From positions 1 to 62,687 of the forward strand of contig WTXI01000214.1 in the NCBI GenBank assembly GCA_022376515.1: DNA of 62,687 nucleotides, given 5' to 3'. The position numbers were made by a program, and so were the translations under genes. The notes under the pieces are model-generated. The model worked only from the letters and a program-made list of their open reading frames with translations. It made no database searches and was not told the DNA's origin. Shown here piece by piece: positions 22,921-32,694 of the stretch (positions within the stretch are counted from its first letter, which is position 1; each line of letters starts with the position of its first letter). The DNA is from Lactifluus volemus (taxonomy: Eukaryota; Basidiomycota; Agaricomycetes; Russulales; Russulaceae).

Positions 22921-23404
22921 TGATGCCTCCATGCGGGAAGAGGGTGAAATCAGCGAGAATGAAGATCCGCCGTTTCGACAACCGGAGAGATTGATTCCCG
23001 CACCACCACCCACCACGGCCCTAGAAGCATTGTACGCTACAAAGCTCGCGTCCTCTAAAGTTCGGTGGGTGATGTGTTCACATCCTCTCGGCTTAGAAAG
23101 CCGCCGCCATCATCCGTGCGCCGCCACTTAACAACGAATGCCAACATGGTCGCAACAAGTACATCATGGAGTTCTACTGGTGGTTTTTGGTTCAGCGATA
23201 ACGAGAATCCCCCGGAGCTTAATGTGCGTGGAGCAGAAACCATTCAGCCGAAGCGCGGCAAAGCGAGGAAGTGTCATGGCGTTGGGGAGCATTGAACATC
23301 TTCAGCATTACTTCACAAAGACGGGGCTTATCGCGAAGGAGTACGTATGGTAAAGTTGTCTTTCCTCTGACTATGGTTGAATTCTCGGCTTACTTTTATT
23401 GGTA

Positions 23405-23600
23405 GCTCATACGGCCACGTACAACAAAACACGAATTTTGCACAGGGACGTGAGCGCAGGAAATATCCTTATCACGGACAAGGGCACGGGGATGTTGATC
23501 GACTCGGACTTGTCGAAAAAGGTGAAAGAAGACGGGGACGCGAAGCCCAGGCGACATTCGCGGACGGTGAGGATTTGTCGCTCACTTAGAGGTACATATG
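23405..23600 (+). pseudogene. FunK1-like fungal protein kinase fragment inside the TIR element
   Basis: One frame reads ATYNKTRILHRDVSAGNIL, then ITDKGTGMLIDSDLSKKVK, then a basic stretch ending RRHSRTV. HRD(V/I)SAGNIL is the catalytic loop typical of the FunK1 family. The following LIDSDLS corresponds to the usual LIDWDLS metal-binding segment with Trp replaced by Ser. The usual GTWQFM activation-segment end is lost (GTYGLNG). Only the catalytic-loop region is present, with no N-lobe or C-lobe seen, so it is a fragment carried by the transposon. An upstream piece (about 23,275-23,345, ALGSIEHLQHYFTKTGL) may come from a separate host gene. Confidence 0.75.
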
Positions 23601-24194
23601 GACTGAATGGAAGTTCAGGAAACGTTAATTCATATCCATAGCACGTTTATTGGATCCTTGGTCATGGCCGCACGGATCAGCTTCAGCCCGAGGACGACAA
23701 AAGGAGACAGCGAGCCGCGCCGATGACGATGAGCACGTCGTCCGCAGGGGCGATGGGTCAGTCGAAGTCTCCTGGGTACCCACCCTGAGATTCTGGTCTG
23801 CAGACGCGGCGGAAGAAGACGATCTCGTCCTCGGGGGTAGCGGGAGACGGCCCCGTAGGCAGGACGGTGATGTGCTGTGCAAGGGCTTGGCCGCTCACGG
23901 AGTATTCTTTTGGCTATCCCATTGTTCCTACATAATATCAATTTGAATATATCAATTTGAAATGCCACTACAATTTGAAATAGGCTAATTTGAAGGTGTG
24001 CACGTGAGTGAGGGCCAATTATGGAATGGGTGACCGGCACCTGATGACAGCTGATAACACCTGACCACGCTGATAAGCACTGACGATGCTGATGATGCTG
24101 ATGATGTTGATTACCACTAATCACCTCAAGTTAGCGAGATAACACTGATAATGACCAATTGCACTGATTACCACTAATTTTGGCAATAACCAGT

Positions 24195-24325
24195 TATATG
24201 TGATTCTTGAAGCATATCACTGCCATCTGGCAGTTGAGGACTCATCAGATCTAATTCATACTATAAGATCTGTCGTGCTTATCACATATATCACAATGAC
24301 ATTGTCTTATATGTGATTCTTGAAC
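24195..24325 (+). repeat. Direct repeats near the right end of the TIR element
   Basis: The motif TTATATGTGATTCTTGAA occurs at about 24,195 and again at about 24,309, each followed by CATAT. They lie in the subterminal zone of the TIR element. Confidence 0.6.
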
Positions 24326-24432
24326 CATATGGGTTAGATAACCTTCCCAAAATTCTGATGACCTTATATGCCCTTATACGTGCATATGTCCACCGATATG
24401 CTAATCCCATTTTTTCCGACAATTTTTTTGCA

Positions 24433-24742
24433 GACAAGATGGCGGCAGGAGATGAAGTCCGTACGACCAACGAAGCTATTCAACGCACCCGAGAGCTGGG
24501 ACGACCCGAGTTCCGCCAACGACTCAGCCAGAGCCAGCCAGCCAGAAGCAGTACCTTTGAAGTCTCCGCCTCGGGTATACGGTACAAGCGTGGCCTTCGA
24601 CTCGGAGTAGTGTGGGTGGGACGGACGTGACACTATCACTCACTTCTGATGGGAATCCCAAGCAAGTATCGATGACCCGTTGCCTCCTACTCTTCCCCAA
24701 GTACCCATAGATGCCGCTGAATCGCCGGAGGAAGAGGTGCTA
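24433..24742 (+). pseudogene. Decayed coiled-coil gene relic (third copy), right part
   Basis: The relic resumes with CAGACAAGATGGC and continues with segments matching block 1, such as GATGAAGTCCGTACGAC, GGACGGACGTGAC and GCCGCTGAATCGCCGGAGGA. Internal deletions and frameshifts abolish coding. The match ends near 24,742. Confidence 0.75.
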
Positions 24743-25479
24743 TAAAAGTCAAGTCGCCGGTGTCGGACCATGACGGACCGTGAGCGACGTGACTGCTTGC
24801 ACTTGCGCTTGGCCGCCGTGTCCCGCGTCGTCCTGTTTGCCATCGCCATCGACCCAAATATCGTACGTGCATCAATTTCGAGCACCGTGACCCAGGAGCA
24901 ATTCAAGAAAGCTGTGGTGATCATAATCACCCTTCCACGGGAAGGTCCCATCCAGCCCACAAAGGAGGACCAAGTCTAGGTGGGCACTCTTGTTTTCTTT
25001 CGTAGTCCTTTCATCTAACCTAATTATACTCTTATTACAAGCAGCGTAGGGTTTTCGATGCGCAACTGTGGGCATCACGGTCCTCATTTACACCAAATTT
25101 GGAATTCTAGCCACCAAACGCGACGTCAACATCCCGTGACCTGGTATGCTCTACGGATAAAGCCAAGTGGTGCGCGATCGCTTTCTTCCTTTTAAGCCAT
25201 AATTGCTGATATGATGTAAACCATTTACACCCTATCACATTGCCCTTCACCGTACAGGTATGCTTGGAATGATCATCAACAGGGCACATCGAAGGAGGAG
25301 GCATTGACCAAATATGTAGAGAAGCTCATTGACGTGCGTTGCTCATGTGCCCTCATAAAAGTCGTGATGCTGATCTACCAATATATTACTCTAGATTTTC
25401 GAAGCAGCGGGGACGAAAGAGGCAAAAGGTCACATAGTCGATATCAACGCTGCCTGATTTGTCGACGGCAGATGGGGCA
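24743..25479. other. Spacer between coiled-coil relics, no recognised gene
   Basis: A short frame (24,770-24,979, 69 residues) is open but shows no family signal. The rest has no supported feature. Confidence 0.4.
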
Positions 25480-26610
25480 TACAGTGAAGAGCATGAAGAA
25501 TCCGCGTCACAATCTCTTCCCTTCCCCTTCCTCTCGTCACGGCGACCGGAAATCGAGGCCATGACAAGTGTCGCTGAGTGCCTGACTTCACCGGTTCACC
25601 GCTTGCTGTCCATCGCGATCCCCTCCATTGTCTTCCCTCACAGCCCACTGGCATCCACGGACTCAGAATTTCCCTGTTCCACTGCCCTGATCTGTGGCAT
25701 ACCTTGTACACTCCCTGACCAAGCCGGTCTACTTTGATTACGTGGCGTCCCTTCCCGACCTTTCAAACTCCCTAGAACACCTTTCGCAACCTACGTCGGT
25801 AGCCTACCGATCTCGAGCGGGATCAGCTATCGAGTTGTCTGAGCAGTGCGGCTAGCGAGTCTCAGATGGTGGTGGCAACGGCGGCGTACCTCTAGGGTCG
25901 TCATAGAAGAAAGGCAGGCAGCACATGGCGGATTTCTTAGCAGGTGAAGCACCGTCGCCTCAGGGGTGAAGTTTGGCTTATCCAGGGAGGGTGTACGAGA
26001 CTTGACCTTGCAAACACTGACATGTCCAGCGAAATTTGTGCGCGCAGGAAGAAGAGGGAGCTGTCTGCTGTGCGGAGGGTAGAAAATATTAAGTAGTTGG
26101 AGGAAGAAGTGAGATAGCGTTTTTGGTCTAATTCTCTATCCATGTTCTTTGAGTTGACAATATCTTTGTTATTCAAGATTTTGTGAGGAGCCGAGCAAGA
26201 ACTGCACGCCATCACTTCCGCAGCTGCCGTCGCCACTGCCATTATGCGGCACCCTTGTCTTCCCCAAGAGCCAAAAACTCCAGTAATGGCGGAGGTGTCC
26301 TTTTCCGACGGTTTTGCACACTGCGTCACCGTGGCACGCCAGTGGACGCTCCGATTGTTCACCGCCTAGAGCTAGAGCGAAGCGCGTTGGACAGCCCACA
26401 TCGGCGCCCCTGCATATAGGCCAGCTGCCTCCCTGTACTATGAATTCCGCTGGTACTTTATTTATTTCCCCGAGTGTTCAGCGGCCACCACTCGCGGTCG
26501 ATGGCCCAGTTCAAGTTACAATTAGCAAGAAGCGATATTGAGATGGTCGATACGCAGGCGAAGGAAGGCGTGCCGTCGTCAAGTATCAAGTGATGGGCCG
26601 ACTTTCTCGA
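25480..26610 (+). pseudogene. Decayed coiled-coil gene relic (fourth copy)
   Basis: Ordered matches to the intact gene include GAAGAGCATGAAGAATCCGC, the CTTCCCTCACAGCCCACTGG variant shared with the third copy, the region before the intron (AGTTGGAGGAAGAAGTGAGA, about 26,096), and CAGCGGCCACCACTCGCGGT through AAGCGATATTGAGATGGTCG (about 26,480-26,545). It is full of stops and indels. It resembles the third copy more than blocks 1 and 2, which suggests an older duplication. Confidence 0.75.
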
Positions 26611-26879
26611 CATGTTACAATACATTACATACCTCGTTATTAAGTGCAGTACAGTGCATACATTAAGGAATTGCTTTGGCCACGGGCTCTCTGCACGTGA
26701 CTCTTAATCTTGACGGAGTTCCTGGCCCAGGTCGGGTTGGCAACTACTGTTAGTGCCAGCGCACTGCTAAATCTGCCCGCAACCCGCAAACACATCTCCT
26801 CCTGCAGCTCTTCACATGACCGATCATCTGTATTTCTCTCTCTTCGTCTGCGATCAGCCCGTCAAGCAATGATCTTAGA

Positions 26880-27541
26880 GTCGCCAACTCTCTGCAAATT
26901 GGCGTTCAACATCCTGTCATCAAAGCGGAACTGCAGCCATATTCGGTATATCCAATTCAGCTCGCGCCTCTTGCCGCCTCCTGGAGAAGAGACTTACTGA
27001 TGGCTCCGTCGCTCGAATCCTTGAAACGCAAACGTATTCTCATTCATTTGTAACTCTGGGCCAGTCCACTGGTGTAATTTGACTCGGATCTCTCCATTTT
27101 GGTGGTGGGTTGCTTGTGAACGTTCTGAACTTTAAATCTGATTTATTCCCTAGACATTTTGATTTACTTATTTCGAAGCTCGCCCGCAGTGCTCGTTCTG
27201 TTGTGTGAACATGCCAGTGAGACCCTCACGTCCTTCACTACCTGCTCGGAGGAACTGTGCTCCCATCCAAGGGAGACGGCTCTACCTGGAGGAAAAATAT
27301 GACAGTAGACGCTAGATTTGTTGAAACAGCAGTGAGCCTTTCCCTCTTCCTTCCGCCCCTTTCTGGCACCTTTATTCCCACTGTGTTCTCTTCGTGTCCA
27401 CACACCCTGCCCCCTCGACCCATCCGTCTCGGATGTGGGTCGCTTCTCTCGTAGTAGCACCTTTTGACGATGTCCCATTCTGGATGAGCTGTGCGTAGCT
27501 CCCAGTGAGGAGGTACATATATTCGACCACCTACTCGAGGA
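26880..27541 (+). pseudogene. Nudix hydrolase relic
   Basis: Segments align with Nudix exon 2 (ATTTCGAAGCTCGCCCGCAG through GAAACAGCAGTGAGCC, about 27,170-27,337) and exon 3 (CACATATATTTGACC counterpart ATATATTCGACCACCTACTC). The Nudix box is destroyed by indels (GGAGGAAAAATATGACAGTA). The match breaks off at 27,541 and joins sequence like the 3' flank of the intact gene, so exons 3-5 are mostly deleted. Confidence 0.8.
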
Positions 27542-28000
27542 GTTTATGATCATACAAGTGATCCCATTTGACCTGGGGCGACCACAAATGACGGACGACC
27601 AGCGTTACCAGGTGGGATCCTTCGAGTGGACTTCGTGGAATGGACGTATGTCGTTATTATTAACAAATGGGACGTGCCCGACACTTATACGGAATATCAG
27701 TTTCTTGGGTTTTACGTCTGTAGAAGTACCTGAACAGTAGCTGTTGTGTCCTTCACTGGTACCGCAACGATTCCTGTTAGTGTGAATCTCTGAAAATTTC
27801 TGAGCCAAGACGTTGCCGTCACGTTGGCTTTGCGGGTTACGGCCACATGGATAGCAGTTTTGTAAAGTAATGCGGCAGTGCAGCATGTAGCGATACAACT
27901 TGAAATAATGACGAGTACTCGAGAGGAGCTGACCCAGCTCTCCCCCACTCTTACATTTCCTTAAAAGGAAGGTATTACAAATCTTATGCAATTACCATGC
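27542..28000. other. Remnant 3' flank of the Nudix relic
   Basis: Up to about 27,670 the sequence resembles the region after the intact Nudix genes (ATGATCATACAAGTGATCCC). The rest has no recognised content. A minus-strand frame (27,712-27,948) is hydrophobic but matches no family I know. Confidence 0.4.
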
Positions 28001-28480
28001 CACGTGCATGTGTTATTTGTTCTTGTTGGCACGATGTTGATTTTCGTGCCTCTGCTGCGTCCTCCTGTCCCTCCCTCTGTCCCCTCTGTCGCTGTCTCTG
28101 TAGTAGCCTCTGCTGTCGCCACCGCTCCCCATCTGGCGCTGCCACATGTCTCCACGCCCCCGCCGCCTTACCGCGACTGCATTGCCTCCTGTGTGCGTTG
28201 TCACCCCAACGCCCCCCACTGCTGCCTCCTCCCCCTCCCCTCCTCCTGTGCCTCTGCCTGTGCCTCCACCGCTTTCGCCTCCTTTGCATCGGCGCTTACG
28301 GACCCACTGGCACTGTGGGGCGGTCCACGGTGTCATGCTGCCCTGACGCCTTCTGCACCTCCTCCCCGGTATGTTGTCATGCTGCTTCCCCCACCCCAAT
28401 GTGTCCTGACTCTTTTGCCTCCCCCTTCTCTATCTCTGCCTCCTGCTCCTGCTCTGCCCCCTGCGCCGCCGCCACCCCTG
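27990..28480 (+). repeat. Repeat segment homologous, inverted, to 37,900-38,640
   Basis: GATGTTGATTTTCGTGCCTC, TCCCTCCCTCTGTC...TCTGTCGCTGTCTC and GACCCACTGGCACTG...GGTCCACGGTGTCATGCTGC also occur on the minus strand within the TIR element at 36,268-39,170. This indicates two copies of one dispersed repeat in opposite orientations. Confidence 0.7.
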
Positions 28481-28499
28481 TCTGCACCACCACCTCATC

Positions 28500-28825
28500 C
28501 ACCTCCTGCGTCACCCGTCTCCTGCACCGCTGCCTCCGCACCTCCTGCGCTTCCCGTGCTTCCCGCATCTCCCGCGCCTCTTGGGCATGCTGGGCCTCCT
28601 GCGCTTCCCGTGCCCCTTGCACCTCCCGTGCCTCCTGCACCTCCTGCATCTCCCACACCTTCCGTGCCTCCCATGTCTCCCGCTTCTCCTGCACCTCCCG
28701 TGCCTCCCGCGTCTCCCGTGCCTCCCATGGTCTCCCGCACCTCCCGCGTCTTCCGCACCTCCCGGGTTTCCCATGCCTCCCGTACCTCCTGCGCCTCCCG
28801 CATCTCCCGCACCTCCCGCGCCCCC
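28500..28825 (+). repeat. Pyrimidine-rich 9-bp minisatellite (CCTCCCGYR-type)
   Basis: Degenerate 9- and 18-bp units such as CCTCCCGTGCCTCCCGCG run for about 300 bases. Two frames stay open across it (Pro-rich and Arg/Ser/Cys-rich) simply because of the composition, so I call no gene. It abuts the 5' LTR of the copia element. Confidence 0.8.
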
Positions 28826-28828
28826 CTA

Positions 28829-28990
28829 ATGATGTTTGCACCGTGACGTCACCAGCATCGCACATTTATCACATGTATTAGTTATTGCACAAGTACTTAA
28901 GTTGGGGACTTTGGGGCAAAACAATACAATAACTTTTCTCTCCTTTCCCCTTATCATCACGTCGTGATCCTGTCATGGTTCTATTTCCAT
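28829..28990 (+). repeat. 5' LTR of rearranged copia element
   Basis: About 162 bases, TGATGTTTGCACCGTGACG...TTCTATTTCCA, are repeated almost exactly at 32,030-32,190. Substitutions such as TTTGC/TTCGC and GTCATGG/GTCACGG are visible. The exact outer edge is uncertain because the flanks do not show a clear 5-bp duplication. Confidence 0.82.
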
Positions 28991-29080
28991 TTGGTTATGG
29001 GCCCTGCCCTCGCTACTGCTCAAGCTTAGACTCCTCTACCATCATTATAACCTTAACGCTCTCACTCATACATAATCAAC

Positions 29081-30418
29081 ATGTCTTCGTCCACGAACCA
29101 GGGACCGAACCAGCTCCCGAACCAACCCGGGGCAAATACGAATGCACCCACGAATCAGGTACAATCAACAACGGCAGCTGCCAGTCAAACTCAATCAGGA
29201 ACAAACCAAACCATGACGAACGCAACACAAGCGAATGTTTCTCAACCTGCTCCCGCTTTCCCAATTCGCCCTGTACTCTCACCAAAAGATATCCCCCTCA
29301 CACCCATGTTCATCTCTGACCCTGGATGGCCTAGCTCGCTGACCCTCGACCTACAGTCATCAAACTGGGCCGAGTGGAGCCGATGTCTCGAACTCCTCAC
29401 ATACCGACAGGGCTTATCTTCGTGGCTAGACAGTACTTTATCTTGTCCTGACCCAATCACGGACTCAAAGATCTGCTGGGTCTGGTGGACGAATGACGGT
29501 TCCCTCCGGTCATTCATCCTACAACACGTTTCCCACCTCGATTACGACATTGCCAATAAGTTCCCGACCGCGCATCTCGCCTACTCCGCACTTCGCCGAC
29601 GCCATGAACAACTTGGCACCCACGCTCAAGCCCACCTAATGAAGCAGATCATGGACACACAATTTGTACCCAGCACTCCACTAATTGAGACAGCCGCCAA
29701 GATTAACCAACTCCACCAATCGTTCGTAAAATGTGGCATGCCCGACTTCGACAAGATGCACTGCGCGTGGCTTGTCAATGCTGCCTCACAGCATTATCGT
29801 ACACTTCAATCGGCCCTGCAAGCCCTGACACGCGATCCTGCCTGCACCGCTCACACCATCCTCGCCCGACTCCAAGATGAAGACGACCTCTACCGCCGCC
29901 GTCCCTCAAACAACTTTCAACATGACACACAATTGGTGGCCCTCCTGGCCCGCACCGAGAATCCGCTCCGAAACTCTCAATGCACGAACTGTAAATGCAC
30001 AGGCCATACAATCGATTTTTGCATCCGACAGGGTGGTAAGATGGCCGGACGTACCATAGAGGAAGCCCGCACTGCCGTAGCCCGCAAATTCCCCCGTCGA
30101 AATTCTGGAACCCCCAACTCTGGACACTCGGCCAACCTCACTACCACAACCTCTACCACGACCAGCACGTCAAACGCAACCACGTCCACCACATCCACCC
30201 CAAACGCTGGTCCAAGCACAAATGCGCCTGGTAATATTACTATCAATGGCATCACTTATGCGTTTGTCCCAGTAACAACAAGCTCTACTACACCGAACAC
30301 ATCGGAACAAGCTTCGCCCACCCCGACCTCTGTTCATATTGACTCCGGCGAACCTTGGGAAGCCCTTATCGCCTTTGACGATGCCGAGCAATTGGACCAA
30401 TTACGCACTCGCCACTGA
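29081..30418 (+). CDS. Copia Gag (UBN2-type) with zinc knuckle
   Basis: The frame encodes 445 residues, from an Asn/Gln/Thr-rich start through a UBN2-like Gag core (LQSSNWAEWSRCLELLTYRQ, then YSALRRRHEQLG). A CCHC knuckle follows (CTNCKCTGHTIDFC, about residues 307-320), then a Thr/Ser-rich tail. It is intact. The protease frame overlaps its end (30,339-30,418), so a frameshift or a broken polyprotein links the two. It would make virus-like particle protein for the element. Confidence 0.88.
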   Translation: MSSSTNQGPNQLPNQPGANTNAPTNQVQSTTAAASQTQSGTNQTMTNATQANVSQPAPAFPIRPVLSPKDIPLTPMFISDPGWPSSLTLDLQSSNWAEWSRCLELLTYRQGLSSWLDSTLSCPDPITDSKICWVWWTNDGSLRSFILQHVSHLDYDIANKFPTAHLAYSALRRRHEQLGTHAQAHLMKQIMDTQFVPSTPLIETAAKINQLHQSFVKCGMPDFDKMHCAWLVNAASQHYRTLQSALQALTRDPACTAHTILARLQDEDDLYRRRPSNNFQHDTQLVALLARTENPLRNSQCTNCKCTGHTIDFCIRQGGKMAGRTIEEARTAVARKFPRRNSGTPNSGHSANLTTTTSTTTSTSNATTSTTSTPNAGPSTNAPGNITINGITYAFVPVTTSSTTPNTSEQASPTPTSVHIDSGEPWEALIAFDDAEQLDQLRTRH

Positions 30419-30809
30419 CAACACTACTGTTGAGTCACTTGACGCAACCCCTTTTATACTTGACACTGGCGCGACGTGTCACATTTCTCCAGTAAGAACT
30501 GATTTTCATGATCTTTCTACTATACCCCCTCGTGCCATTAAAGGCCTGGGTAACTCTTCCGTTTTCGCTACTGCTATGGGCACCATAGACGTACTACTGC
30601 CTAGCGGGATGACACTGTCCCTTTTTGATGCGCTCTACATACCCTCTTCGCGCGTTCGCCTCTTATCAGTGCTGAACCTTAACCGCCGCAACAACGTTAC
30701 AACGCACTTTGACTCTAAATCGTGTTGGATGACTGACATTTCCGGCTCCACCATTGCAACAGGTACCCTTCTGAAGTCTCGCAATCTGTACATCTTGCCC
30801 CCCCCCTAG
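30339..30809 (+). pseudogene. Copia protease and partial pre-integrase region
   Basis: The frame shows the aspartic protease active site FILDTGATCHISP and the later flap-side motif LLSVLNLNRRN. It closes at TAG (30,807-30,809) soon after LLKSRNLYIL, the point where the GAG-pre-integrase domain should start. The integrase is missing, and the next sequence is the inverted RT segment. Confidence 0.82.
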
Positions 30810-31228
30810 CCTGATAAGGATGGTGGCAACGTTCCACCGAGGACGAGGGTGAGGGAGCGTGTGCCTTTGAGGTAGCGCAAGACACACACACCGGCCTCCC
30901 AATGCTCCAAGCGGAAACAGTCGAGGAAGGTGGCAAGTTTGCTGACAGCGAATGCAATGTCTGGGATTCCCATGGCGATGTACATGAGACTGCCGATGAG
31001 TTCTCGGTAAGGAGTACAGGAGCACCATTCAGTGACGACAGGATCGACAGGTGCGCTCTTATCAGGACGTTCGAGGCGCAGTCCAGTCGCCATGGGTGTG
31101 TCAGCGGGGCGAGCGTCAACGAGCCCGAATTTCTCGAGGAGGCGATCAATCATGGCAGATTGAGATAGCGATATGGTCCACGTAGTGCGATCACGGGAGA
31201 GTGCAATGCCAAGGGTGAACTTGGCCGG
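30806..31228 (-). pseudogene. Inverted copia RT 3' segment
   Basis: On the minus strand the sequence reads GPAKFTLGIALSRDRTTW, then SQSAMIDRLLEKFGL, then YRELIGSLMYIAMGIPDIAF and VCVLRYLKGTRSLTL. This is the C-terminal end of a copia reverse transcriptase. Copia RT runs in the same direction as Gag, so its reversed orientation here shows an inversion or template switch. It joins plus-strand RNase H directly at about 31,228. Confidence 0.85.
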
Positions 31229-31693
31229 CCCTGTGGCTATGTGTTCAATCTCGGTACTGGGGCAATCTCTTGGTGCTCGCGTAAACAACGCACCGTTGCT
31301 GATTCTTCCTGCTACGCCGAATACATAGCCCTACATGAAGCCTCCCACGAAGCTGTCTTCTTGCGGCAACTACTGGACGGTGTCGGCTTCCAACCCACTA
31401 TGCCCACACCCCTACTCTGCGACAACGTCGCAGCAACCACCATTGCTGAAGATCATGTCTGGCATTCGTGTATTAAACACATCAGAGTTAAATACCACCA
31501 TATCCGCGAACTAGTTGCCACCGGTGATCTCAAAATTAGTTGTTGCCACTCCGCAGCCAACATTGCTGACATCCTCACTAAACCCCTCCCCAAAGCCGAC
31601 TTTGGTCGCCTACGACATTCTCTCGGACTGCAATTCAGCGATAGTGATCTTGGTCTTGCCGTGCAGGAGGAGTTTGCCAGTGCTCACACGTAG
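31229..31693 (+). pseudogene. Copia RNase H segment
   Basis: The plus-strand frame reads GYVFNLGTGAISWCSRKQ, ADSSCYAEYIALHEA, CDNVAATTIAEDHVWHSCIK, KYHHIREL and ADILTKPLPK, the full conserved series of copia RNase H. It lacks the RT upstream in the same orientation. The stop is at 31,691-31,693. Confidence 0.87.
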
Positions 31694-32029
31694 TTGTGTT
31701 CCCACTGAGGAGGAGCATTGATGGTATGTTTTTTCTCTTATCATGGCCTCACCGGCCCCTTCATTTTCTCCCGCCTATCGGCACCTTTTTCTTCATCTTC
31801 TCCCGCCTATCGGCCCCTTTTCTTTCTCTACCTGAATACCACACCTTACTTTGATAATCACCTGATAATGTTTTTCGACAACTCGTTCTCCCTTCTTTTA
31901 CTGCCGCGGCGGTCCCCTTGCTCTTTTTGCCTCGCGCACACCTTCGCACACTTTCACTCTCTTTTGCCGCATGGCATTCTGTTTACCTTGGTCTTGGACA
32001 TGCAAATTATGTACGATGAGGAGGAGTAA
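31694..32029 (+). other. 3' untranslated region and polypurine tract of the copia element
   Basis: This contains two near-identical pyrimidine-rich repeats (TTCTCCCGCCTATCGGC, about 31,768 and 31,799) and the purine-rich GATGAGGAGGAGTAA just before the 3' LTR. A second purine run (TGAGGAGGAGCAT) lies at about 31,707. Confidence 0.6.
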
Positions 32030-32192
32030 TGATGTTCGCACCGTGACGTCACCAGCATCGCACATTTATCACATGTATTAGTTATTGCACAAGTACTTAA
32101 GTTGGGAACTTTGGGGCAAAACAATACAATAACTTTTCTCTCCTTTCCCCTTATCATCACGTCGTGATCCTGTCACGGTTCTATTTCCATTT
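32030..32192 (+). repeat. 3' LTR of rearranged copia element
   Basis: This matches 28,829-28,990 over its whole length (TGATGTTCGCACCGTGACG...TTCTATTTCCA). Confidence 0.82.
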
Positions 32193-32694
32193 CCCCCTAC
32201 CAGATCACACACGCCCCCCCATCTGGATCACTCCAAATTTCTTGCCCATTTCTTGCTCAATCACCACATTTTGCATAGTACCATGTATTACATTATTCTG
32301 AATAAATTTTTTTTTGGTAGAAATTGTAGTGTGTGGCAAAATTAAACAAAAAAGGTGTGTTTGTCACACCTGAGACTCTGAGAGTTTACAATATTTCCAA
32401 AATGGCATGCTTTGCTCGCAACAGCCAATCAGAGCCTGAGGGTTAGTAATACCGGCCTCATCTGGCCCGAAAATCCCGTCGGCGCTTCTAACTTAGTGTA
32501 TTAGTCGACTACGATTTACATAATAAATGTATTTCTAATGTCTATTATGCTCCTATAAGCCCCCGGCTATGTCTAGCCCGGGAGCCATAAGATAGCCGGT
32601 GTGAGAGTGGGGGAGGCGAAGGACGGTTCTCGAGAGGCCTATCTTTAGACATAAGCAGTACTAGTAGTGGACTTGTGAGAGTTATAGTACACGC
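32193..32694. other. Intergenic, no recognised gene
   Basis: AT-rich sequence with no supported feature. It lies between the copia 3' LTR and the last piece of the third NACHT-ankyrin copy. Confidence 0.4.

Larger units (their letters stand above)
21011..24430. mobile_element. TIR element (3.4 kb, non-autonomous) inserted in the coiled-coil relic
   Basis: The left end AAATTGTCGGAAAAA (from 21,013) is mirrored by TTTTTCCGACAATTT at the right end (about 24,411-24,427). Similarity continues about 15 further bases (GATTACCATATC against the complement of GATATGCTAATC), giving a TIR of about 30 bp. Host sequence in blocks 1 and 2 runs straight through this point (CCTACCATCGGCGTAC then GCAGACAAGATGG), which proves an insertion. 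Subterminal CTGATAA/TTATCAG-type motifs recur at both ends, as is common for transposase binding sites. No transposase is recognisable, so it looks non-autonomous. Family and target duplication are unresolved (TG at best). Confidence 0.8.
28829..32192 (+). mobile_element. Rearranged, non-autonomous Ty1/copia element
   Basis: The element has two short LTRs, a Gag ORF, a protease segment, an inverted RT segment and an RNase H segment. The integrase and most of the RT are absent. A polypurine tract (GATGAGGAGGAGTAA) precedes the 3' LTR. The flanks give no matching target duplication, so one end may have recombined. Confidence 0.85.

Noticed and set aside
21011..24430. Assignment of the first TIR element to a named superfamily (hAT, CACTA or Tc1/mariner)
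   Set aside because: The ends do not start with CACTA or CAGG, no TA or 8-bp duplication is visible, and no transposase is present.
27986..28881. Two long plus-strand ORFs (286 and 294 residues), Pro-rich and Cys/Ser-rich
   Set aside because: They overlap in different frames across a pyrimidine-rich minisatellite. Openness follows from composition, and no domain is visible.
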